Origin: Paenibacillus chondroitinus NBRC 15376
GTDB lineage: Bacteria; Bacillota; Bacilli; Paenibacillales; NBRC-103111
Direction of reading: 5' to 3'
Length of the DNA: 64,000 nucleotides
Assembly (NCBI RefSeq): GCF_004000765.1
Contig: NZ_BILW01000005.1
Span: 1 to 64,000, forward strand
Position numbers and translations under genes: made by a program. Below, piece after piece: positions 37,083-45,911 of this stretch (within the stretch, counting starts at the first letter, position 1; each line of letters opens with the position of its first letter). The notes beneath the pieces are model-generated. The model saw only the letters and a program-made list of their open reading frames with translations. It had not been told where the DNA came from and searched no databases.

Positions 37083-37164
37083 GTGCTTTTCTGGCGCCGA
37101 ACAGTAGGTGACTTCATCGCCGCTCTTCACCAGCTCACCATGTATCCCGGGAGGAAGATAAAGC

Positions 37165-37845
37165 ATGATTGATGCGCTCATTTTGTTTTTACAAATTATG
37201 TTGATCAATATTGTGCTTAGCGGCGATAATGCAGTTGTTATTGCGCTGGCGAGCAAAAATCTTCCCGTCGAACAGCGTAAGCTGGCCGTGTGGTGGGGGG
37301 CTTTCGGAGCCATAGCGTTGCGGCTTGTGCTGACGTTAGTCGCTGTAAGCCTGCTCGATATTCCCTATATTCAAGCGGGTGGTTCGATCTTATTGTTCTG
37401 GATTGCCATCAAATTATTGACCGATGATGACAGTCATGCAAATGTGAAAGAGGCTTCAACGTTGGGCAAAGCGATCTGGACCATTATCGTCGCGGATTTC
37501 GTGATGAGTCTTGACAACGTGCTGGCGATTGCAGCCAAAGGCAACGGCAATAATACGGTAATCATACTGGGGATTGGACTTAGTATTCCGATCATTATTT
37601 GGGGAAGCACACTTGTTATGAATTTGCTGCACAAGTATCCGGTTCTTGTTCTTTTAGGGGCAGGCATTCTTGGTTATACAGCAGGTGAAATGTTCGTAAA
37701 AGACGAGAAAATGATCGATTGGTTCCTGCACGATTACGAGTTTCTGCATGTCTGGATCCCGATTGTAGCCTCCGCGCTTGTCATCGTCATTGGAGTTTCC
37801 GTGAAGTGGTTGAGATTGCTGCAATTAAAAACAAGAAACGAATAG
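37165..37845 (+). CDS. TerC-family integral membrane protein (YjbE-like)
   Basis: 226 residues with GGGAGGAAG before ATG 37165. It has seven hydrophobic helices with the acidic TerC motifs LSGDNAVVIALASKNLP (about 20) and VADFVMSLDNVLAIAA (about 117). Bacillus YjbE/YkoY relatives export Mn2+, including to secreted metalloenzymes; the same role is plausible. No Mn riboswitch is visible in the 82-base gap upstream. Confidence 0.88.
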   Translation: MIDALILFLQIMLINIVLSGDNAVVIALASKNLPVEQRKLAVWWGAFGAIALRLVLTLVAVSLLDIPYIQAGGSILLFWIAIKLLTDDDSHANVKEASTLGKAIWTIIVADFVMSLDNVLAIAAKGNGNNTVIILGIGLSIPIIIWGSTLVMNLLHKYPVLVLLGAGILGYTAGEMFVKDEKMIDWFLHDYEFLHVWIPIVASALVIVIGVSVKWLRLLQLKTRNE

Positions 37846-37853
37846 GGAAGATG

Positions 37854-37894
37854 AAAACCGCCAAGCTGGTCTTATCCAGCGAAGCGGTTTTCTT
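37854..37894. terminator. Bidirectional terminator between convergent genes
   Basis: AAAACCGC-caa-GCTGG pairs with CCAGC-gaa-GCGGTTTT around TCTTAT, with a T-rich end. Confidence 0.78.
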
Positions 37895-37939
37895 GTTGTT
37901 GGGAGAAACTCTGGGCAGTGGCTCACCACGTTATATTCC

Positions 37940-39148
37940 TTATCGTTGCGGAAGCTGTACGCTTCGCCAAACGTGCCAGAAGCTCCATCCATATATAAGC
38001 AGAAACACAATGATGAGTACGCTTGAGAAGCGGTACATGAGCGCATAGCTGCCGCTTAAGTTCGCTAAGGCGCCAAGCACCATGGCACCAAGTCCGATGC
38101 CTAAGTCGTTGGCGGAGAAGAACGTGCCGTTCGCTGCGCCGCGACGATCAGGGGCTGCGCGAGCAATCGTCCATGCCTGCAAGGCAGGCTGGATGGAACC
38201 AAAGCCGATTCCATAACATAGCGCCGCAATCGCCAAGCTGAATTCTGTGCGCGCGTATGAAAGCAGAAGCAGTCCGGTTATCGTGAAAAGTGCTCCAGGC
38301 AGCAGCACCCATTCAGGACCTTTTCGATCAAAAAGCACGCCTGTTATAGGCCGTACAATAAGCACCATAGAAGCATTGCACAGAAAAAACCAGCCTACAT
38401 TTGAAATGCCGGCTTCAAGGCCGAACAAAGTAATGAAAGTCACGATCCCTCCATAACAAATGGCCGTACACAGCAGTAAAACCGAGGGGAGCAAAGCCGT
38501 ACGTTCCCATAAGCGATCAATAAGCTTAGTCTTTTGAATCGACTTTTCGACAGGTACAGGTTTGGCGTAGGAAATAAAAAGTGAACTAAATAAGGAGAGC
38601 ACAGCCAGCAGTGAAGAAATTAAGAGAACGCGATGAAAACTGTACGTTTGCATGATCCATAATCCGGTAAGCGGAGCAAGCGCCATGGCAAAGGTATTGG
38701 ATAATCCGTAATATCCCATACCTTCCCCGCGGCGTTCAGGCGGAATGATATCAGCGATTACCGTCCCTAAGGACGTCGTAGATATGCCCCAACCAATTCC
38801 ATGAACGAACCGTGCGGCAAGGATGAGTGCAATGACAGCCATATACGAATAGCCGGCAATCGTAAGCGCACAGATCGTTAATCCAACAAGCAGCACGTGC
38901 TTTCTACCTAACAGGTCGAGCGCCCTGCCGGCAAATGGACGAGTTAGAAGCGATGAAATTGTAAAAATACCGATAACGAGTCCGACTTGAAAGTCATTCC
39001 CCCCTAACTGCGATATATGTGTAGGGATGGTTGGGATCAGCATTTGAAAACTGAAAAAAAGCAGTAAATTGGACAATGAGGTGACGAGAAAAACTTTGGT
39101 CCAGAGCGGTTTTCGTTTTTTCTGTTCATTTTCAGATAAAGATATCAT
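37940..39148 (-). CDS. MFS transporter
   Basis: On the - strand GGGAGG lies six bases before ATG 39148, giving 402 residues; the frame runs back to 39265 without a ribosome site. It has twelve hydrophobic segments with the MFS signature between helices 2 and 3 (FAGRALDLLGRKHVLLVG) and a related repeat (VLFDRKGPEW) in the second half. It is a drug or metabolite efflux-type permease of the DHA1-like kind; the substrate is not readable. Confidence 0.88.
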   Translation of the reverse strand: MISLSENEQKKRKPLWTKVFLVTSLSNLLLFFSFQMLIPTIPTHISQLGGNDFQVGLVIGIFTISSLLTRPFAGRALDLLGRKHVLLVGLTICALTIAGYSYMAVIALILAARFVHGIGWGISTTSLGTVIADIIPPERRGEGMGYYGLSNTFAMALAPLTGLWIMQTYSFHRVLLISSLLAVLSLFSSLFISYAKPVPVEKSIQKTKLIDRLWERTALLPSVLLLCTAICYGGIVTFITLFGLEAGISNVGWFFLCNASMVLIVRPITGVLFDRKGPEWVLLPGALFTITGLLLLSYARTEFSLAIAALCYGIGFGSIQPALQAWTIARAAPDRRGAANGTFFSANDLGIGLGAMVLGALANLSGSYALMYRFSSVLIIVFLLIYGWSFWHVWRSVQLPQR

Positions 39149-39367
39149 GTGGCCTCCCGTGTTGAACGTATGCCAACCTGCTAGATAGAGGGAAATCAGG
39201 CAGTACGCCTTTAAGAAGTATGCCCCAAGGAAGGGAAATGAACGCAAAAAACGGCGTGCCCGCAAATAGGTTGCAGGCTAGCAATTTTGAGCAAGGTACG
39301 ATAAACTACTTGTTGAATGGTGTCGAAAGTGACATCGAATTGACAAGTGAAATAGGAGGGAATTGTA

Positions 39368-39850
39368 ATGGCTAGAAATAGCTACTCCATCGGTATCCTG
39401 TTAATTGGCCTGGCCGTATTATTGCTTCTTGGGAAATTAGGCGTTATCCACTTTATTTTTTCCTTCTTCTGGCCTCTTGTTTTGCTTGCACCTGGATTGC
39501 TTTTTCACATTTTGTTCTTTAACCGCACTTGGCCGGCAGGCGTACTCGTCCCTGGAGGTATTTTGACGACGTACGGCTTGATGTTCTTTTTCTGCAATAT
39601 ATTTGGTTGGGGTTCAATGAGCTATCTCTGGCCTGGATTCATACTCGGTGTAGCCGTCGGATTATATGAGTTGCATCTGTTCGATCGCGGAAGTGACCGT
39701 GGGGTGTGGATAGGCGCACTAGTGCTTGGTATCGTTTCAGCCGTGCTTTTTGGAATTACGCTGCTTGTCAAATTAGGGATATATGTAATCGCTTTGATCC
39801 TTGTTGCAGCTGGGCTTCTTATGATTTTTCGGAGGAAAAATGTGTGGTAA
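39368..39850 (+). CDS. Small polytopic membrane protein (LiaF/DUF5668-like transmembrane type)
   Basis: 160 residues, ATAGGAGG upstream. It has about five hydrophobic helices with the repeated pattern WPLVLLAPGLLFHILF and YLWPGFILGVAVGLYEL, similar to the membrane part of LiaF-type proteins, ending in FRRKNVW. There is no soluble domain. It may act in envelope stress sensing, but this is inference from the membrane pattern only. Confidence 0.65.
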   Translation: MARNSYSIGILLIGLAVLLLLGKLGVIHFIFSFFWPLVLLAPGLLFHILFFNRTWPAGVLVPGGILTTYGLMFFFCNIFGWGSMSYLWPGFILGVAVGLYELHLFDRGSDRGVWIGALVLGIVSAVLFGITLLVKLGIYVIALILVAAGLLMIFRRKNVW

Positions 39851-39896
39851 ACCGAATGTGTTTTATGTAAAAGTTTTATGTTGCTCGTCAATTATC

Positions 39897-39925
39897 TTGC
39901 ATAATGTCGAGAAACTGCGTATAAT
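39897..39925 (+). promoter_or_regulatory. SigA promoter of typA
   Basis: TTGCAT (39897-39902), 17 bases, TATAAT (39920-39925), about 90 bases before typA. Confidence 0.8.
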
Positions 39926-39937
39926 AAACATAAATGT

Positions 39938-39970
39938 CAAGCGTCGGCGCTTTTGTCCGACGCTTGTTTT
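39938..39970 (+). terminator. Stem-loop with T-run in the typA leader
   Basis: CAAGCGTCGG (39938-39947) pairs perfectly with CCGACGCTTG (39957-39966), loop of nine, then TTTTAT. It begins about six bases after the expected transcription start, so it is a 5'-end hairpin or attenuator rather than the end of an upstream gene. Confidence 0.6.
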
Positions 39971-40014
39971 ATGAACAGAGACGAAAATTATAGGGTAGAG
40001 AGGGTTTGACATTC

Positions 40015-41856
40015 ATGCAAGCAAGAGAAAAGATCCGCAATATTGCAATTATCGCTCACGTTGACCACGGCAAAACAACACTCGTTGATAAGTTACTTCA
40101 ACAATCCGGTACATTCCGTGACAATGAAGCTGTCCAAGAAAGAGCGATGGACTCAAACGATCTCGAAAGAGAACGCGGTATTACCATTCTTGCAAAAAAT
40201 ACAGCGATTAATTATAAAGATTACCTTATTAATATCGTAGATACACCTGGACACGCCGACTTTGGCGGTGAAGTAGAACGTATCATGAAGATGGTTGACG
40301 GCGTTTTGCTCGTTGTTGATGCCTTCGAAGGTACAATGCCGCAAACAAAGTTCGTTCTTCGTAAAGCCCTTGAAAGCAACCTGAAGCCAGTTGTTGTCGT
40401 TAATAAGATTGACCGTCCGAATGCTCGTCCAGCTGAAGTTGTGGACGAAGTTCTTGACTTGTTCATCGAGCTTGGTGCGACAGATGAGCAGCTTGATTTC
40501 CACGTAGTATATGCTTCCGCGTTGCAAGGTACTTCCAGTCTTGACCCTGATAAACAAGATCAGAACATGGAAGCTATTTATGAAACGATCGTTACGCACA
40601 TTCCTTCTCCGACAGAAGATGTGGATCAACCGTTGCAATTCTTAGTTACACTGATGGATTACAACGAATACCTTGGTCGTATCGGTGTAGGCCGTGTAAA
40701 CCGTGGTAAAATTCGTCAAGGCCAAACCGTTGCGGTAATGACTCGTGAAGGCGGACAAAAGCAAGCGAGAATCGAGAAGCTATTCGGCTTCAATGGTTTG
40801 AAACGTATTGAGATTGAAGAAGCGGCTGCAGGGGACATCATTGCCATTGCCGGTATCAAAGATATCAACATTGGCGAAACAGTAGCAGATCCAGCGAACC
40901 CTGAAGCTTTGCCGGTATTGAAAATCGATGAGCCTACACTGCAAATGACATTTGTCGTGAACAATTCGCCATTCGCAGGTCGTGAAGGTAAATGGGTTAC
41001 TTCCCGTAAAATTCGTGAGCGTCTGTACAAAGAGCTTGAAACAGATGTAAGTTTACGCGTTGAAGATACAGACAGCCCGGATGCTTTCATCGTATCTGGC
41101 CGCGGTGAGCTTCACTTGGGTATTTTGATCGAAAACATGCGTCGTGAAGGTTTTGAATTGCAAGTTTCCAAACCGGAAGTTATCATTCGTCAAGTTGAAG
41201 GTCAAAAAATGGAGCCGATCGAGCGTTTGATCATCGACGTTCCAGAAGACAGCATGGGTTCCGTTATGGAGAGCTTAGGTTCACGCAAAGCGGAAATGGT
41301 TAACATGATCAACAACGGCAGCGGCAACGTTCGCCTTGAGTTCCTGATTCCAGCGCGTGGTTTGATCGGCTACAGAACGAATTTCCTAACATTGACTCGT
41401 GGTTATGGAATTATGAACCACGCTTTCGACAGCTACGGTCCATACCAAGGAGCCAACGTTGGCGGACGTCATGAAGGCGTACTTGTATCCAGTGAAACAG
41501 GCGTTTCCACGCTGTACGGTATTCTTTCCGTAGAAGATCGCGGTATCCTGTTCGTTCACCCGCAAACGGAAGTTTACGAAGGCATGATCGTTGGTGAGCA
41601 CACACGCGACAACGACATCATCGTGAATATTTGTAAAGAAAAAGCGGTAAACAACATCCGTTCCGCGAACAAAGAAGAAACGGTGAAAATGAAAACTCCT
41701 CGCGTATACTCTTTGGAGCAAGCTCTTGAGTATTTGAACGATGATGAGTACTGCGAAATTACGCCAAAATCCGTTCGTATCCGTAAAAAGATCTTGAACA
41801 AAAGCGAACGTGAACGTGCTGAGAAACAACGTAAAGTGGCTGAAGCTAACGTCTAG
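40015..41856 (+). CDS. typA: Translational GTPase TypA/BipA
   Basis: 613 residues from ATG 40015 (AGAGAGGG ten bases upstream). GTPase motifs are [24 protein letters not shown] and [11 protein letters not shown]. The protein has EF-G-like domains II, III and V and the TypA-specific C-terminus ([20 protein letters not shown]). It is a ribosome-associated GTPase that helps 50S assembly and growth under cold or stress. The ylaH-like gene follows, as in Bacillus. Confidence 0.97.
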   Translation: MQAREKIRNIAIIAHVDHGKTTLVDKLLQQSGTFRDNEAVQERAMDSNDLERERGITILAKNTAINYKDYLINIVDTPGHADFGGEVERIMKMVDGVLLVVDAFEGTMPQTKFVLRKALESNLKPVVVVNKIDRPNARPAEVVDEVLDLFIELGATDEQLDFHVVYASALQGTSSLDPDKQDQNMEAIYETIVTHIPSPTEDVDQPLQFLVTLMDYNEYLGRIGVGRVNRGKIRQGQTVAVMTREGGQKQARIEKLFGFNGLKRIEIEEAAAGDIIAIAGIKDINIGETVADPANPEALPVLKIDEPTLQMTFVVNNSPFAGREGKWVTSRKIRERLYKELETDVSLRVEDTDSPDAFIVSGRGELHLGILIENMRREGFELQVSKPEVIIRQVEGQKMEPIERLIIDVPEDSMGSVMESLGSRKAEMVNMINNGSGNVRLEFLIPARGLIGYRTNFLTLTRGYGIMNHAFDSYGPYQGANVGGRHEGVLVSSETGVSTLYGILSVEDRGILFVHPQTEVYEGMIVGEHTRDNDIIVNICKEKAVNNIRSANKEETVKMKTPRVYSLEQALEYLNDDEYCEITPKSVRIRKKILNKSERERAEKQRKVAEANV

Positions 41857-41876
41857 TTCACAATGTGTTCTTAATA

Positions 41877-41912
41877 GGGGAAATGTCAGCCTTCCGGCGG
41901 CATTTCCCTTTA
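41877..41912 (+). terminator. Terminator of typA
   Basis: GGGGAAATG pairs with CATTTCCCT around a GC-rich loop, followed by TTATTTATTT. Confidence 0.75.
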
Positions 41913-41982
41913 TTTATTTGCGCAATTGAGCGATAATACAATAAGTTGACTTTACTTTTTAAGCGAAATGGAGTGTATGGTA

Positions 41983-42270
41983 TTGACAGCGTTGAATGAA
42001 TGGTTCGGAAATCACATTTACATCACTTATTTGTTAATCTTCATATTTATGTCTTACGTGTATAACAAAGTTTTTCGGACTCGCAAATTACCGGTTCTTA
42101 AGACAGCCGTTGTTTACTTGCTTATGGCGATCGGGTCCATCATGTTACTCGGTTTTCAGCTGGTAGGACTGCCAATTGTACTTTGCTTGACTGTTGCGAT
42201 TTCTCTCATGTTTCTAGTTCGGATACGTTATTTTATCGAAAAAAGAAGCGGGAGCAGCAGCCCGGAATGA
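41983..42270 (+). CDS. ylaH: YlaH-like small membrane protein
   Basis: TTG 41983 has GGAG nine bases upstream and gives 95 residues; ATGs at 41968 and 41977 are in frame but badly spaced. It has three hydrophobic helices (ITYLLIFIFMSYVYNKVF, AVVYLLMAIGSIMLLGFQLV, LPIVLCLTVAISLMFLV) and a charged end. The place right after typA and the topology match YlaH of Bacillus; the function is unknown. Its stop overlaps the next start. Confidence 0.75.
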   Translation: MTALNEWFGNHIYITYLLIFIFMSYVYNKVFRTRKLPVLKTAVVYLLMAIGSIMLLGFQLVGLPIVLCLTVAISLMFLVRIRYFIEKRSGSSSPE

Positions 42271-42695
42271 CGAGATACTGGCTAACTCCAATTGTGAATG
42301 ATTCACCTTTAGTTCTTGGGGCAGACCGTATCCATTGTACGCCGCTGAAAGCGTTGGAGTCGCTCCGAGAATTGGCAAATGGGAAGCATCCCAGATTGCT
42401 TGCGATGTTTAAATCCAGTCTGCTCTTAAGCGACGACGAGGAGCTGTGCGGCTCAGAATTTGTAGAGCTGGATCTCGGGCAGTTTGAGGCGATCAGCTTT
42501 GATGGTAAGCCCTTTCATCTCTCGCATTGTGCAGAAGCTTTTCTTGACCGTTTGCTTACGCGTAAAGAGGCTCTGGAGCTTGTCTCTTCCTTGAAGTGTG
42601 ATGTGGATTCTGTACATAGCAATTGGATCAATCAATGGCTTCGTTGGTTGGAGTCGGGTTATGATGTCATTTTACTCAGAGAGGATGGGCATTAA
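42267..42695 (+). CDS. Hypothetical protein
   Basis: 142 residues starting at the ATGA overlap with the ylaH-like gene (MTRYWLTPIVND). It is soluble, Leu-rich and slightly acidic, with no recognised domain. Coupling to its neighbours on both sides (one base to the next gene) indicates a real gene in the operon. It replaces ylaI, which occupies this place in Bacillus. Confidence 0.7.
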   Translation: MTRYWLTPIVNDSPLVLGADRIHCTPLKALESLRELANGKHPRLLAMFKSSLLLSDDEELCGSEFVELDLGQFEAISFDGKPFHLSHCAEAFLDRLLTRKEALELVSSLKCDVDSVHSNWINQWLRWLESGYDVILLREDGH

Positions 42696-42696
42696 G

Positions 42697-42978
42697 ATGA
42701 ATCTTCAAGATACTTTTTTCAATTGGCTGCAGATGCAGGTCGTCAGTGAAGCCAGACCAAACGACGAGGCCGCCAAAGAAACATTGGATTTTTTCGCAAT
42801 GATACTTCATGAGGATCATGGAGTCAGCGAAATTGAACTCGTTGACGTAACGGATCCAATGAAGATTCACATTTCCTATGAACGCGAAGGAGTCAAGAGC
42901 AGACAGAGCTTTGATCGTGAATCCGCTGAGAAGCTATTGGATGATATTAATGCCAATCCTATTTACAATAATCAATAG
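42697..42978 (+). CDS. Hypothetical small acidic protein
   Basis: 93 residues from ATG 42697, one base after the previous stop, with AGAGG about 12 bases upstream. It is soluble and acidic with a possible two-layer pattern: a helix (AAKETLDFFAMILHEDHG), then strands (SEIELVDVTDPMKIHISYE), then a helix (DRESAEKLLDDINAN). No family was recognised. It is the last gene of the typA-downstream set before a new promoter. Confidence 0.7.
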   Translation: MNLQDTFFNWLQMQVVSEARPNDEAAKETLDFFAMILHEDHGVSEIELVDVTDPMKIHISYEREGVKSRQSFDRESAEKLLDDINANPIYNNQ

Positions 42979-43100
42979 ACAGGAATTTTGGCGACATAAC
43001 TTTTTTAATCCAACGTACAATAAGGTATATCTGGGTTAAAAAGGAGTGTTCGCATGACCTGAAAATAGATACATAATGGTGGAACGCTTGCCACCAGCTA

Positions 43101-43109
43101 TGCTATACT
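43101..43109 (+). promoter_or_regulatory. Extended -10 promoter with upstream inverted repeat
   Basis: TG-C-TATACT at 43101-43109. Just upstream, TGGTGG (43077-43082) and CCACCA (43091-43096) form an inverted repeat where a -35 or operator would lie. It would drive the 47-residue gene at 43158. Confidence 0.5.
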
Positions 43110-43157
43110 GTTAGTGTAAGCAGCGTTTTCAACCACCTAGTAGGAGGCGCAAGCGAT

Positions 43158-43301
43158 ATGGCTGAACACATCACAGCTTTACCGGAGCAATTAATTGATC
43201 GCGCCCCAATGATGACAACAGTTGAATATGAGAAAACTTTTGCGTGCCGAGTATCTGTCAAGCCACCCGGCCAAGTTTTTGATGCGATAAAAAAAGCCTA
43301 G
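43158..43301 (+). CDS. 47-residue hypothetical protein
   Basis: TAGGAGG lies ten bases before ATG 43158. The protein begins MAEHITALPEQLIDRAPMMT and ends in QVFDAIKKA; its stop lies inside the terminator stem. It has no membrane segment and no recognised motif. Support comes from the strong ribosome site, the extended -10 promoter upstream and the terminator exactly at its end. Confidence 0.6.
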   Translation: MAEHITALPEQLIDRAPMMTTVEYEKTFACRVSVKPPGQVFDAIKKA

Positions 43302-43328
43302 ATCTGCTATGTGCAGTCAGGCTTTTTG
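43289..43328. terminator. Bidirectional terminator
   Basis: AAAAAAGCCT pairs with AGGCTTTTT around a 19-base loop. It ends the 47-residue gene and the convergent lipoprotein gene. Confidence 0.8.
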
Positions 43329-43343
43329 TTATCTTTCCGCGAA

Positions 43344-43889
43344 TTATGGATTTGGATTCCCGGCCTGGTTCGCGTCATTAGGTCCTGTATTGTCTTGGGG
43401 ATTGCGTATATCACGCGGCAGTTGCGGCATAGCCCGGCCCATGATATCCGCCATTTGCTCAGCGAACCCGGTAATCGGCCTTCCTGCTCTTACGTTATCC
43501 CGAATGTTGCGCAGCCGTTGATCTAGATCAAGATCTGCTGTTACGATGGCATTCACACCATAGGGATCTTTTTTGAGAGCTTCCGCTACCGAATATTTGA
43601 CGGTGCCCACTCTCGAACGATCCATATCTTTTCTGAGGTTGATGCCAACGACAGCGGTATTGCCGAATACAACACAATGCGCACTTTCAACCTGCGGGAT
43701 ACTGGTGGCTAGGCTTTCCAATCGTTCCGCAACAGCTTTAGAATCTTTGATCTCCAGCTTTTGTGGAGCAATTTGTTGTACCTTTACCTGTCTTTGATTT
43801 GTATCTTGAGAGGGGGCACCGCTTTTCGGCGCTTGACTACAGCCAACCGCGAGGGTCAGTACCAACGATAATACGCACAATAGTCTCAC
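43344..43889 (-). CDS. ylaJ: YhcN/YlaJ-family sporulation lipoprotein
   Basis: 181 residues from GTG 43889 with AAGGAAAGGATC upstream. The signal peptide ends in the lipobox LAVGC (Cys about 17). The YhcN/YlaJ domain follows: SIPQVESAHCVVFGNTAVVG, then VKYSVAEALKKD and the end PITGFAEQMADIMGRAMPQL. These are spore-membrane lipoproteins affecting germination. The adjacency to ylaK is as in Bacillus, although here the gene is divergent from it. Confidence 0.9.
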   Translation of the reverse strand: MRLLCVLSLVLTLAVGCSQAPKSGAPSQDTNQRQVKVQQIAPQKLEIKDSKAVAERLESLATSIPQVESAHCVVFGNTAVVGINLRKDMDRSRVGTVKYSVAEALKKDPYGVNAIVTADLDLDQRLRNIRDNVRAGRPITGFAEQMADIMGRAMPQLPRDIRNPQDNTGPNDANQAGNPNP

Positions 43890-43999
43890 TTGAATCGATC
43901 CTTTCCTTGAATCTCGCGTTTAGTTTGTCCTGCACAGCTAGGTTGTATGTATGAAATATAACCAATGATCTGACGCCAAATCTGGGAGGGGACACACCA

Positions 44000-45331
44000 A
44001 TGAAAAAAATTTACGTGTTAGATACCAATGTACTGCTTCAGGACCCTAATGCATTATTCGCGTTCGAAGATAATGAAGTAGTCATACCCGCCGTGGTGTT
44101 GGAGGAAATCGATTCTAAGAAACGAAATGCGGATGAAATAGGCCGAAATGCGAGACATGTCTCCCGATTACTCGATGGATTAAGGACAAAGGGTACCTTA
44201 TCTGACGGTATTAGCCTTGAACGAGGCGGAAGCATTAAAGTGGAGCTTAACCATCGAAGTTTTGCGAAATTGCAGGATACTTTCTCCGAATTAACGAATG
44301 ATAACCGCATACTTGCCGTGGCCCTCAATTATCATCTGGAAGAGCAGGCGAATGATATTCCGAGACCCGTTATCATCGTTAGTAAAGATACGCTGGTGCG
44401 GATCAAAGCTGATGTGCTGGGCATTCCTGCACAAGACTATTTAACCGATCGCATCGTAGCTCAAACAGATATGTACACCGGCTGCATCACCTTATATGTT
44501 CATCCGTCTGTGATTGACGAATTTTACTCATATCGCTTCTTAACCGTGACATCATTGAATTTGGGTTATATGCTTCACCCGCATGAATTTGTTATCTTAC
44601 GGGATGAGCTGGGTTCTTCGAAATCCGCTCTGCTGAAAGTGACGACAGATGCCAAAAAACTTGAGCCGCTCTTTATGAGTAACGATCCCATCTGGGGAAT
44701 TGCCGCGCGAAACGCGCAGCAGCGCATGGCTCTTGAGCTTTTGCTCAATGACGATATCCCGCTCGTCACCCTGACTGGGAAAGCGGGAACTGGTAAGACG
44801 CTATTGACGCTTGCTGCGGGTCTCATGAAAATTGAAGATGACCGCAAATACAAAAAGCTGCTTATTGCTCGACCAGTTGTTCCTATGGGCAAGGATATTG
44901 GTTATCTGCCTGGTGAAAAAGAAGAGAAGCTGCGGCCATGGATGCAGCCGATCTATGATAATTTGGAGTATTTGTTTGATACGAAGAAACCCGGAGATAT
45001 TGAGAAGGTACTGGCTGGTCTCGGCAGCATTCAAGTCGAAGCGCTCACTTACATTCGTGGGCGTTCCATCCCGGGACAGTTCATCATTATCGATGAGGCG
45101 CAAAACTTATCCAAACACGAGATCAAAACAATCGTGTCCCGTGTGGGTGAAGGCAGTAAAATCGTTCTATTAGGAGATCCGGATCAAATTGATCATCCTT
45201 ATTTGGATGCTTCCAGCAACGGATTAACTTATGTGGTCGAACGATTCAAGCAAGAAGGCATCAGCGGTCATATTACGCTGGAGCGAGGCGAACGTTCGCA
45301 TCTAGCGCAGTTAGCGGCTGATTTACTCTAA
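44000..45331 (+). CDS. ylaK: PIN-PhoH ATPase/nuclease (YlaK)
   Basis: 443 residues with GGGAGGGG before ATG 44000. The N-terminal PIN domain (VLDTNVLLQDPNALFAFE, with later acidic residues near 50 and 100) is fused to a PhoH P-loop ATPase (Walker A GKAGTGKT about 262; Walker B IIIDEAQN about 370). PhoH2-type proteins are RNA helicase/RNases. It is distinct from the single-domain PhoH at 12.6 kb. Confidence 0.94.
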   Translation: MKKIYVLDTNVLLQDPNALFAFEDNEVVIPAVVLEEIDSKKRNADEIGRNARHVSRLLDGLRTKGTLSDGISLERGGSIKVELNHRSFAKLQDTFSELTNDNRILAVALNYHLEEQANDIPRPVIIVSKDTLVRIKADVLGIPAQDYLTDRIVAQTDMYTGCITLYVHPSVIDEFYSYRFLTVTSLNLGYMLHPHEFVILRDELGSSKSALLKVTTDAKKLEPLFMSNDPIWGIAARNAQQRMALELLLNDDIPLVTLTGKAGTGKTLLTLAAGLMKIEDDRKYKKLLIARPVVPMGKDIGYLPGEKEEKLRPWMQPIYDNLEYLFDTKKPGDIEKVLAGLGSIQVEALTYIRGRSIPGQFIIIDEAQNLSKHEIKTIVSRVGEGSKIVLLGDPDQIDHPYLDASSNGLTYVVERFKQEGISGHITLERGERSHLAQLAADLL

Positions 45332-45384
45332 CACAAATAAACCCCTCCTCCCAGGTGATCTGGGAAAGAGGGGTTTATTTGTGT
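45331..45384. terminator. Bidirectional terminator
   Basis: A 16-base perfect outer repeat ACACAAATAAACCCCT/AGGGGTTTATTTGTGT, with an inner CCCAG/CTGGG stem. It lies exactly between the convergent ylaK and the next gene. Confidence 0.92.
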
Positions 45385-45385
45385 G

Positions 45386-45874
45386 TTAAGCAAGCATTTC
45401 GATGCGGCATCGATAAGCTTTGGCGATACCTTGCATCAGCTCTTCGAGCTGACGATCGACAACGTAAATATCACGCCCATGATCCTTGTAAAGCGCAAGG
45501 AGATGTTCTTCGATTTGCAACGAGGCTTGATCAACATCTGCTTCCTTGCTGTCTTCTGTAAATCGGAAGGAGACGACCAGCTTCTCGTACAAGTAGTTGT
45601 TTTCCCCTTCGCTAGTAAATCCATAATCGCTGAAAAGATCCGTTAATTCAGCATCTGATGGCAGCAGCAGCAATTTCATTTGATCCGTATTAACGTTGAG
45701 TCCCGCCATCACCTCGATAACGGCGAATTTCTCGGCCTCCGAGCTGACAATGATCATTTCGTTGTCTTGATCGAAGATATTTGCTTTGCCTGCCAGAGCT
45801 TTTTCAATTTGCGTATAGAAATCAACCAGCTTGCCATCAGGTACATCCATTAAAAGTCCAATTTTTGCTTCCAT
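45386..45874 (-). CDS. Hypothetical soluble protein next to ylaK
   Basis: 162 residues on the - strand, GAGGATGTAGC before ATG 45874. It is acidic with an alternating alpha/beta pattern; no catalytic motif or signal was seen. Segments such as KLLLLPSDAELTDLFSDYGF and the Cys-containing end AYRCRIEMLA are distinctive but not recognised. In Bacillus the unknown gene ylaL of similar size follows ylaK, so it may be the counterpart; I cannot confirm it. Confidence 0.65.
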   Translation of the reverse strand: MEAKIGLLMDVPDGKLVDFYTQIEKALAGKANIFDQDNEMIIVSSEAEKFAVIEVMAGLNVNTDQMKLLLLPSDAELTDLFSDYGFTSEGENNYLYEKLVVSFRFTEDSKEADVDQASLQIEEHLLALYKDHGRDIYVVDRQLEELMQGIAKAYRCRIEMLA

Positions 45875-45911
45875 GCTACATCCTCGCTTTATTTAATTAT
45901 CCATAGCTAGT

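Noticed and set aside
37083..37164. Mn-sensing riboswitch before the TerC-family gene
   Set aside because: Looked for because this family is often controlled that way, but the gap is only 82 bases and I see no fitting conserved core.
41386..41829. 147-codon - strand frame within typA
   Set aside because: Antisense to a highly conserved, codon-biased gene, which leaves long mirror frames by chance.
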